Origin: Subsaximicrobium wynnwilliamsii
GTDB taxonomy: Bacteria; Bacteroidota; Bacteroidia; Flavobacteriales; Flavobacteriaceae
Assembly (NCBI RefSeq): GCF_007997225.1
Contig: NZ_VORM01000013.1
Location: 62,001-126,000, forward strand
Length of the DNA: 64,000 nucleotides
Direction of reading: 5' to 3'
A model generated the notes under the pieces. That model was given only the letters and a program-made list of their open reading frames with translations. It made no database searches and was not told the origin of the DNA. Below, in pieces: positions 1 through 5,925 of this stretch. Position 1 is the first letter of the stretch; every line of letters begins with the position of its first letter. A program made the translations under genes and the position numbers.

Positions 1-1599
1 GCTTGTTGTTGGGGTTGTTGGATTTTTTGACAAAAGCCCAGCGATATTTTTAAGGCTGCCCTTGAGCACAAGATCTTCACCATTTGGAAGATTAACGATT
101 AATTGTCGTAAAGTGGAGTGTTCTCTTTCCAAGGATACATCAATGGTTTCTAAGGGTAATTGCAGTCCGTTTTTTTTAAGAACGACCCTTGTATTTGCTA
201 AATTGAAATGGCCGGTGGCTTTATTGATAAATTCACTTGGTGTGTTAATGTCCCCAGAAATGACAGCATTTAACTGAAACGTGCCACCTTCAAAATCAAA
301 ATTATCCATTTCAATGAGTTTAGCCAGTGCCTCATTGCTTCCGTTTAGATTGATTTGAGCTTTTATAAAGTTCAATGTTTCTGGCGTACTTTTATAATAG
401 GAGTTGTTGATATCAACTTTAATAGCACCTAAATCAGCATTCAAATTGTTGAAGGTCACTTTTAGATCCTTAACTGTTCTTTTTGCATCTCTCAGACTAT
501 CTGTCTCGTAAATGTCATTTGTTAAATTTCCGCTGAAGGATGTGTTTTTGAGATGAATTTTTTGCCCGACATTAACGGCATTGCTGTCGGTTGAAAAATG
601 GATCTCGAGATCGGGATTATTGCCATAAGTAAATTTACCCCTTAGCTGGAGCTTGGTTTCGAAGGGCTTTTGTATGTCGAATTTTGCAACTTTAGCCGCC
701 AAACTATCTGGCAATAGCCCTTTAGTGGCATTAAAATTAGTTTTTAGATTTTGAAGTTTGAATTCGTAATGATTGGAGCTTGAAAAGTCAAAATTGGCAC
801 TCAAGTCAAAATTTTGTGCATCGACTTTAAATAAAAACTCGGGAAGTGAAATGCTGTCGTTTTCCAAATCAATAGTAAAATCTGGACTACCAGTAACACG
901 AGCGCCGTTGAAATAACTTCCTTTTTTGGTGTTAAAACCCAGATTATTGACCGTGACATCCATAAAAAGGTTTCCCAGTAGTTGATTTTTATTGCCTTTG
1001 TAAGATCCTTCAATTTTATGGATATCTAAGTTGAAATATTTATTCAAAATACTGTCCTTAGTAACATATGTAATGTTCTCCAATACAAATTTAACGCCAT
1101 CGGCATGCAGCCATTCTGGCATTATGATTCCCTTGTGCTTTTTGTTGGCTTTGTCTCTTTTTAATTGTTGATGGTACCCCAAGGATTTTTTGGAAATGAC
1201 CTCTGAAGAAATCACTGCATTTTTAAGCCTTATGCTTTCAATTTTGATGTTACCACTTAAAAGGTTTCCTGCGCCAATCACAATCTTGGCTTCTTCAATG
1301 TTGATGCTGGAGAATTTATCTAGAATGGTATCTGTGCTGGTTTGCTCGATGTCTTTCAGGGTAAAACCAACTTTCGGGAATCCGCTTATAAAACTGGCAT
1401 TCACCTTTCCAATAGTTAATGTGCCAGAACTGTTCTCGCCATACCAGTCTTGCAGGGCATCAATAACCGTGTCTCTGTTAAACCAGCCTATGGTAAAAAG
1501 TGCCGTTGGAAATAGGATAAGAACCGCAAGCGCCACTAGTATTCGTTTCCGCCATTTGAGGGAAGTCGATTTATTTTGCCTAGGTTCTGGGTTTTGCAA
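1..1599 (-). CDS. AsmA-like family protein, N-terminal part (runs off left edge)
   Basis: One open minus-strand frame runs from about 1599 to the window edge without a stop, so the C-terminus is missing. The N-terminus reads WRKRILVALAVLILFPTALF, a basic stretch followed by a membrane anchor. Then come features of the AsmA/DUF748 superfamily (segments such as GTLTIGKVNASFISGFPKVG and repeated 'nLk' beta-strand motifs). Members are envelope proteins anchored in the inner membrane with a long periplasmic beta-rich body, linked to outer-membrane assembly or lipid transport. No ATG lies in frame before the anchor: an upstream in-frame TAA is followed by TTG at 1597-1599, which I take as the start; this choice is uncertain. 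Family is fairly sure, exact function is not. Confidence 0.75.
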   Translation of the reverse strand, partial: MQNPEPRQNKSTSLKWRKRILVALAVLILFPTALFTIGWFNRDTVIDALQDWYGENSSGTLTIGKVNASFISGFPKVGFTLKDIEQTSTDTILDKFSSINIEEAKIVIGAGNLLSGNIKIESIRLKNAVISSEVISKKSLGYHQQLKRDKANKKHKGIIMPEWLHADGVKFVLENITYVTKDSILNKYFNLDIHKIEGSYKGNKNQLLGNLFMDVTVNNLGFNTKKGSYFNGARVTGSPDFTIDLENDSISLPEFLFKVDAQNFDLSANFDFSSSNHYEFKLQNLKTNFNATKGLLPDSLAAKVAKFDIQKPFETKLQLRGKFTYGNNPDLEIHFSTDSNAVNVGQKIHLKNTSFSGNLTNDIYETDSLRDAKRTVKDLKVTFNNLNADLGAIKVDINNSYYKSTPETLNFIKAQINLNGSNEALAKLIEMDNFDFEGGTFQLNAVISGDINTPSEFINKATGHFNLANTRVVLKKNGLQLPLETIDVSLEREHSTLRQLIVNLPNGEDLVLKGSLKNIAGLLSKNPTTPTTS

Positions 1600-1737
1600 A
1601 GTTGGATTTTATGGAAAAATAAGAAGAATATTCGGATTGAAAATCATTGTTGTGCAATAAAAGACAAAAGGACTTGAAGTTGCTGACTTAGGTCTTGATA
1701 AGCAGTGCTTGATACTGTTTTGTTGGGTTCTGTTAAT

Positions 1738-1884
1738 GGTTTGTAGGCACCACCGTTGTTATATAAGATTAGTTCCGTAGTTGAGTAACTAATTTAGCAT
1801 ATAAAAGCCGAATAGAAAATCCGTGAGGAATTTCGTAAGAAGGCGAATACTAAGCAATTAATTTTATTCGGTATTATAGCACGT
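1738..1884. repeat. Structured non-coding element downstream of the TIR gene
   Basis: This gap between the TIR gene and the AsmA-like gene is not coding but is full of inverted repeats. ATTAGTT (1768-1774) pairs with AACTAAT (1787-1793). CCGAATAGAAAAT (1808-1820) pairs with ATTTTATTCGG (1861-1871) with one bulged base. The segment resembles sequences I have seen after accessory genes in other flavobacteria (recollection, not a search). It starts immediately after the stop of the TIR gene, so it may be the boundary of a gene cassette or a transcript-end structure. Confidence 0.5.
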
Positions 1885-1886
1885 TT

Positions 1887-2828
1887 TTAAAATGGTAAAT
1901 CGTCATAATCCTCTTCTATTACTTTTTCAAATGATTCAAGACTTAGTCCTTCTAATTTATATCTCCACGCTATTTCATTAAAAGGATTTAAAAACCTTGT
2001 TTCCTTAAGGTTTTCGTTATCTGTTATTTTGTCTTGTAAATATTCAACTTTTTCCTTCGGCAAATCTTTAACTTTTTTCAAGGCCTTTAGTCTTTCAATT
2101 CCTTGATTGGCCGTATTTGAAAGTAAAATTAATTCTACAAGAGTATTCAAGTATTTTGATTTCGTCTTTTTGTGACAAGAGATAATTTCAAATACTCCTT
2201 CTGCTACTTGACCTACATTTTTTCCAATTGCTTGAAATCCTTGATATTTTCCAATAAACCCGTAAGGGTCAAGTCCTCTGCGAATAGGTATAATTAATAC
2301 ATTTCTACCAACAGCAACTCCTACTTCTTGGTCAGTCCAATTACTTTCTTTAAACCCTTCCATTAATACAGCACAAAAAGCGTCCATTGAAAATAATCCT
2401 TTTTCGATTTCGTCTTGCCATTGTTTTGTCGGCTCAATGTCTTCGTGTGCTACGAATGACGAAATTCCATATTTTTCAAGTTCTGCTTTTAAAATTCCGA
2501 TTGTTTTTTTAAAACTCGCTAAATGACTAACAAAAAGTTTAAAATGTCCAGGTTTCCAAAATGTTGCTTCACTTTCTTTTACTATTACAGGAATTGAAAA
2601 AACAGCTTCGTGTTCAATTCCTAATTCAGACGCAATTTCTAATACAATTTCATCGTTTACTTTCGGCAAAACTTCTTTAACATAAACGTATTTACTGTTG
2701 TAACTTGGTTGGTGGTCAGTTGGTATTCCGTAACTTTCAAAATAGCCATCAATTTCATTGAACTTCATTCTTTCTTGAAGTTCTCTCCCAATCTTATCAA
2801 TCAATTCAATTTTTTGCAGTTTCTTCAT
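1887..2828 (-). CDS. Lone TIR-domain protein (probable defence NADase)
   Basis: The 313-aa product has an N-terminal region of about 95 residues that I do not recognise (rich in charged helices), a TIR domain at roughly 96-205 and a helical C-terminal tail. TIR features are the first strand FKLFVSHLASF, the helix and strand leading to GISSFVAHEDIEP, and SNWTDQEVG, whose Glu168 (spacing W-x3-E) fits the catalytic glutamate of NAD-cleaving TIR domains. The frame can be extended 17 codons upstream to 2879, but those codons lie in a hairpin-rich element and read as low-meaning sequence, so I take the ATG at 2828. There is no adjacent sensor gene such as ThsA or an adaptor. It sits alone between two structured non-coding elements. 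Family knowledge says bacterial TIR proteins often act in abortive anti-phage defence; the role here is inference. Confidence 0.8.
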   Translation of the reverse strand: MKKLQKIELIDKIGRELQERMKFNEIDGYFESYGIPTDHQPSYNSKYVYVKEVLPKVNDEIVLEIASELGIEHEAVFSIPVIVKESEATFWKPGHFKLFVSHLASFKKTIGILKAELEKYGISSFVAHEDIEPTKQWQDEIEKGLFSMDAFCAVLMEGFKESNWTDQEVGVAVGRNVLIIPIRRGLDPYGFIGKYQGFQAIGKNVGQVAEGVFEIISCHKKTKSKYLNTLVELILLSNTANQGIERLKALKKVKDLPKEKVEYLQDKITDNENLKETRFLNPFNEIAWRYKLEGLSLESFEKVIEEDYDDLPF

Positions 2829-2976
2829 CCAATGTGCTAACGTTTTGTTTGTAAGAGCCGTTGCGTGTCTCACACACAACCATTAAAGCACAAAACACCG
2901 CTGGAAAATTCCCAAGAATTTCCAGATAAGTATAGACCTAGCTATGGCTTATAGAAACAGTGTTGCCAGTAGTGCT
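2829..2976. repeat. Nested-hairpin element upstream of the TIR gene (attC-like shape)
   Basis: Several nested inverted repeats sit here. AGCAC (2887-2891) pairs with GTGCT (2972-2976); AACAC (2894-2898) with GTGTT (2960-2964). CTGGAAAATTC (2901-2911) pairs with GAATTTCCAG (2916-2925) with one bulge. ATAAG (2926-2930) pairs with CTTAT (2948-2952). GTTGCGTGT (2860-2868) pairs with ACACACAAC (2872-2880) with one mismatch. On the minus strand a GTTAGC core with CATTG lies directly before the TIR start. A long imperfect hairpin with bulges is the shape of integron attC sites, but no integrase gene is in the window. Confidence 0.45.
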
Positions 2977-3158
2977 TATTTTCCAACGGGTTTTAATTTA
3001 CTATCTTGAATTTTAGCTTTCATATAAGCTTTTAATTCGTCGAAATTCATATTTTGAGTTTCGGCACTAATATTGTCCCGAATATCACGCATCATTTTTA
3101 CCGCGTCGAACCCGCCTGCCGGACGGGCAGTTGTTTTTTCTTTTTTAGTCGTTTTCAT
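2976..3158 (-). CDS. Small protein partnering the PIN gene, probable antitoxin
   Basis: A 60-aa product, basic at the N-terminus (MKTTKKEKT), followed by FDAVKMMRDIRDNIS and a conserved-looking C-terminal helix (MNFDELKAYMKAKI). It overlaps the end of the PIN-domain gene by 14 bases, the usual layout of a toxin-antitoxin pair, here with the toxin first. The segment ARPAGG near residues 11-16 is encoded by a palindromic repeat (3111-3130) of a kind found elsewhere in this window only between genes, so it looks like an in-frame insertion into the protein. Antitoxin role is inferred from position and size. Confidence 0.6.
   Translation of the reverse strand: MKTTKKEKTTARPAGGFDAVKMMRDIRDNISAETQNMNFDELKAYMKAKIQDSKLKPVGK
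3111..3130. repeat. CCTGCC-type palindrome inside a coding gene
   Basis: The sequence CCCGCCTGCCGGACGGGCAG is an imperfect palindrome related to the CCTGCCTGCCGGCAGG elements at 26670-26687, 33234-33254, 33373-33392, 33401-33420 and 33744-33762. Here it lies within the small antitoxin-like gene and keeps the frame. Confidence 0.7.
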
Positions 3159-3609
3159 AGTTTCTCAAATCTTTAGGACTTCTAATTTCTATCATTTGGT
3201 AACCTGATTTGAGGTTGTCCGCATTATAACCCTTTATTCTGTCCAAGTTTACAATATGTTTAAAATTCCAAGATGCCAAAACGTCAACTTTATTGATTGT
3301 CGCCAAAGCAATATGTCGGCAATCCTCAACGCTCGTATTTCCGACTACTTTTTCAGCAATGTATTTTTCAGCGAGATTGATCGATTCTTTGTTCAGTTCA
3401 ATCCGCTCAAACTTGTCGGCTGAATATTTTTGTAATAAGTTTTTGACTTTTTCAGGCGCATATATTAATTCCAAATCGAGTAAGTCAGAAACCACAAATA
3501 TAATTTCATCGTTTTCCAGTCTTTCAAATAGCGCAATTGTTGCCTCTTTAAATTCTTCGTCAAATTATCCGCCGACGATTGAAGTGTCAATCTAAATTCT
3601 TTGTTTCAA
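3145..3609 (-). pseudogene. PIN-domain (VapC-like) toxin, inactivated
   Basis: Read from 3609, the frame gives a full PIN protein, but with a TTG where the start should be (TTG AAA CAA AGA ATT), an in-frame TAG at 3592-3594 and an in-frame TAA at 3565-3567. The translation is (M)KQRI*IDTSIVGG*FDEEF followed by an intact remainder containing DLLDLELIY and SVEDCRHIALATINKVDVLA. Both stops fall where relatives have tyrosine (IYIDTS and GGYFDE). The first acidic residue of the PIN active site (the D of IDTS) lies between the stops, so the 116-aa reading frame left after them (from 3495) lacks it and should not be an active nuclease. PIN toxins cleave RNA; the decay leaves the small partner gene largely intact. 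Confidence 0.8.
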
Positions 3610-3735
3610 ATGGTCAACTTGACTTTCTCAAATCTACGAATTTAAAATCACGAGTTTCGTTCAAGTAAAAATTGTTGTTTCGAAGCTCGATTTTCGCATT
3701 GGCGCTAACTTCCTACAAACCTACCTTTTAATACC

Positions 3736-3975
3736 TTAAACCAAAAACTCACAACGTCTATTAATAGAAAACTCAGTTTCGGTGCAGTCGTCGCCACAAT
3801 TCACTAAGGGTTTGGTTTCGCCACCAACTTTCGCAAAATTGTAATCGCCTTTTTTTAGTCGAGTTACAGATGTTTTTGAAATTCCGTAAGCAATCAACAA
3901 ATCATAGATAATTCCTTCTTTTGAGAAGTTAGCAATCAAAGATTGTAAGTTAGTTTTTATTTCGGTTGATTTCAT
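3736..3975 (-). pseudogene. Chimeric ORF: DNA-methyltransferase N-terminus fused to OmpA tail
   Basis: The 79-aa frame joins two unrelated pieces. Residues 1-53 (MKSTEIKTNLQSLIANFS, then IIYDLLIAYGISKTSVTRL and KKGDYNFAKV) resemble the extreme N-terminus of large class I SAM-dependent DNA methyltransferases or restriction-methylation fusion enzymes. Residues from GETKPLVNCGDDC to CEFLV match the end of the OmpA-like protein encoded at 5926-7809. The join is at about 3823, where both partners have a Gly-Glu, so a short shared sequence may have guided recombination. The product cannot be a methyltransferase. Methyltransferase identification is from memory of the family; the tail match is seen directly. 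Confidence 0.75.
3742..3823. repeat. 82-bp direct repeat, copy A (3' end of OmpA-like gene)
   Basis: These 82 bases match 5938-6019 with only two differences (at 3804 and 3817), both silent third-codon changes. They bound the AbiE module (3824-5937) and mark the duplicated tail of the OmpA-like gene. After the repeat the two copies diverge completely on both sides. Confidence 0.9.
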
Positions 3976-4024
3976 CTGTCTTATTTATTCTTTTTTAAAG
4001 GTCATGTGGAACATAAATGTTTCA

Positions 4025-4828
4025 TTAGAGCTCTAATTTCTTTAAATGACGCATTACTTCACGTAAAACAGTTTCAAAATCTGGCAAATCTTGAATTTGG
4101 TCTGCCAAAGATTTTTCCCAACGTCCTTTGTATTGAGGCAATCTTTGTTCCAGTTTGGTATGGAAGTCTGTAGGGTCAATGTCTTTACTTTCACATTTTT
4201 GTCTAAACTCTGCGATGTGAAAATCAATATCCATATTGTGTATTTCCAATAAATACCATATATCATAAAAATCACGAGCTTGCATTCTTTGCATTACCGA
4301 ACGTAGCTTTTCAACCAATACTTCTTCTAAAGAATAACAGAGTAGTTGGTGTTCTTCTTGGTCGGTATAATCAATAAATGCATCATTTAAAACTGGTTCA
4401 AAAACTAATTTTTCACTTCTCGAAATATCAACTTTCACTTTTTTGTTTGCACCCAAACCACCAAGCGGATCAACATAGCTGATGTAAAAGTTAATTCCAC
4501 CATCTTGATGTTCGTCATTGTCAATAATTTCAAGCGGAATATTTGCTTCTTCTTTTATATATTCAAACACTTCTGTAAACCATTCAAATATCTGCTCATT
4601 GCTTATAGTATCATCAAGTAAGGAGAAGTCAAGGTCTTCTGAAAATCGGTAATCTTTAAAATAGACTTTCTTTAAAACCGTTCCGCCTTTGAAAACAATT
4701 GTTTTTGAAAGTGTCGAATGTTGAGCTATGCCTTGAAGAATCCAAGAAAGCATATAATCTTTTTCGATTTGTTGGTCACGTACACCAACTGCACGAGCTT
4801 TGTTTTGTATTTCTGCTGGTTTTATCAC
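4025..4828 (-). CDS. abiEii: AbiEii-family nucleotidyltransferase toxin
   Basis: The 267-aa product belongs to the AbiEii/AbiGii (DUF1814) nucleotidyltransferases. The nucleotidyltransferase signature is visible: FKGGTVLKK (GGT at 48-50) followed by YRFSEDLDFSL with the metal-binding acids at 65 and 67. A later ARDFYDIWYLLE segment is also typical of the family. Its ATG overlaps the antitoxin's stop by four bases (ATGA), so the two are translationally coupled. AbiE systems act as type IV toxin-antitoxins that stop growth during phage infection; some homologues add nucleotides to tRNA. Length and motifs look complete, so it is likely functional. Confidence 0.9.
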   Translation of the reverse strand: MIKPAEIQNKARAVGVRDQQIEKDYMLSWILQGIAQHSTLSKTIVFKGGTVLKKVYFKDYRFSEDLDFSLLDDTISNEQIFEWFTEVFEYIKEEANIPLEIIDNDEHQDGGINFYISYVDPLGGLGANKKVKVDISRSEKLVFEPVLNDAFIDYTDQEEHQLLCYSLEEVLVEKLRSVMQRMQARDFYDIWYLLEIHNMDIDFHIAEFRQKCESKDIDPTDFHTKLEQRLPQYKGRWEKSLADQIQDLPDFETVLREVMRHLKKLEL

Positions 4829-5646
4829 GTGTAAATGGCAGATTTAATGGTTTCCGTTTCTAAATTTTGTTGAATACTCCAACGACTAATCATTTTACCA
4901 GATTTTGGTAATTCGGTATCTAAAAGCACGTAAGACGTTGTTTTTAGTTTGTTGAGTTTAGGAATAATAGCTGTTTCTATTTCCAATATTTCTAGTAAAA
5001 AACCTAAACGTTTAATAACCGCCTGCGATTTGAAGCGTTCAGCATATTCAAAAAGTGTATCGAATTTTATGTTGTCTTTTGAAGTATAAATTGCTCTAGC
5101 TATTTCAACAATTCCACCTGCGTAATCGGGTTTGAATAGACAGTCAATAAATGTTTTTTCTAAATCTGAACAAAGGACTTTGTTAAAGCTATCAATCCAT
5201 ATTTTTTTAGCTCCAAAAAAATGATTTTCGTTGTGGTAAATGAATTGAAAATCAACATTCTTTATTTTAATTATTGAAGGTCGCATTTGTTTTGAAACAA
5301 CAATTTGTTCTTTTAGTGATGGTTGCGTAATCAGATTGTGTATTTGCAAGGCAGAGTAATAACCAATATAGTGGTTTTCTCCTTTTGTAAGATGTCCAGC
5401 AATGAGGTGCCAATCAGGCATAAAAGATTCTGCATCTTTTTCATAAGGAATGATATAGTACAATCCTTTTTTTAAACGCATTAACAGCCCTCTTTTTACC
5501 ATATCGCTCAATAATTCCTTTAAGGCACTATTGCTCGAAGCAGGTAAGGCATTTTCTGCTTCAGCATAAATAAAACAATCTTGATCTAAGGTATTAAAGT
5601 AAGTCAGAATATTACTTGATTGCGTAGATATGTTTTTTGTTCTCAT
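4825..5646 (-). CDS. abiEi: AbiEi-family antitoxin / autorepressor
   Basis: The 273-aa product starts with a winged-helix region (about 1-75: LTYFNTLDQDCFIYAEAE, ELLSDMVKRGLLMRLKKGLY) that in this family binds the operon's own promoter. A C-terminal AbiEi domain follows (DWHLIAGHLTKG, YYSALQIHNL, LCSDLEKTFIDCL), which neutralises the toxin. It is the first gene of a two-gene operon with the toxin overlapping its last four bases. Two inverted repeats sharing a GTCAG core lie just upstream (5656-5672, 5720-5742), matching the known autoregulation by AbiEi proteins. Nothing suggests damage. Confidence 0.9.
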   Translation of the reverse strand: MRTKNISTQSSNILTYFNTLDQDCFIYAEAENALPASSNSALKELLSDMVKRGLLMRLKKGLYYIIPYEKDAESFMPDWHLIAGHLTKGENHYIGYYSALQIHNLITQPSLKEQIVVSKQMRPSIIKIKNVDFQFIYHNENHFFGAKKIWIDSFNKVLCSDLEKTFIDCLFKPDYAGGIVEIARAIYTSKDNIKFDTLFEYAERFKSQAVIKRLGFLLEILEIETAIIPKLNKLKTTSYVLLDTELPKSGKMISRWSIQQNLETETIKSAIYT

Positions 5647-5655
5647 AGTTTATCT

Positions 5656-5672
5656 GTCAGTTTTTAACTGAC
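5656..5672. promoter_or_regulatory. AbiEi operator, inverted repeat 1
   Basis: GTCAGTT (5656-5662) and AACTGAC (5666-5672) form a perfect 7-bp inverted repeat with a 3-bp spacer, ten bases upstream of the abiEi start. It shares GTCAG with the second repeat at 5720-5742. Confidence 0.7.
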
Positions 5673-5719
5673 TACAATGATACGAATAGTTATTCGTTAA
5701 AATTACTTTTTAGTGTACT

Positions 5720-5742
5720 AAAGTCAGTTTATTTCTGACTTT
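5720..5742. promoter_or_regulatory. AbiEi operator, inverted repeat 2
   Basis: AAAGTCAG (5720-5727) and CTGACTTT (5735-5742) form a perfect 8-bp inverted repeat with a 7-bp spacer. Pairs of inverted repeats in the promoter are known binding sites of AbiEi antitoxins; here the role is inferred from position and the shared core. The rest of the gap up to 5925 holds no gene. Confidence 0.7.
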
Positions 5743-5925
5743 AATGCTATGAAACATAATTTATATGGTTTGGGTGGCGGTGGGAAAGGGCAAGCTCTTT
5801 TTATTTTTTGAGGCACGAGAAAAATGGAATGTGCTTGACTGTGTGGTGGCTTTTTGAGCTCAAATTTTAATGGTATGCACGATTTCCCGCATAATGCACA
5901 ACTCCGTACAACCCAACCTTCCCTC

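Noticed and set aside
2829-2879. 17-codon N-terminal extension of the TIR protein
   Set aside because: These codons lie in hairpin-forming non-coding sequence; the ATG at 2828 gives a normal start.
1738-3721. 10-bp inverted pair GGTTTGTAGG (1738-1747) and CCTACAAACC (3712-3721) as ends of a transposon around the TIR/PIN genes
   Set aside because: The match does not extend beyond 10 bp, no target duplication or transposase is visible, and such a match can occur by chance; noted only as a weak hint.
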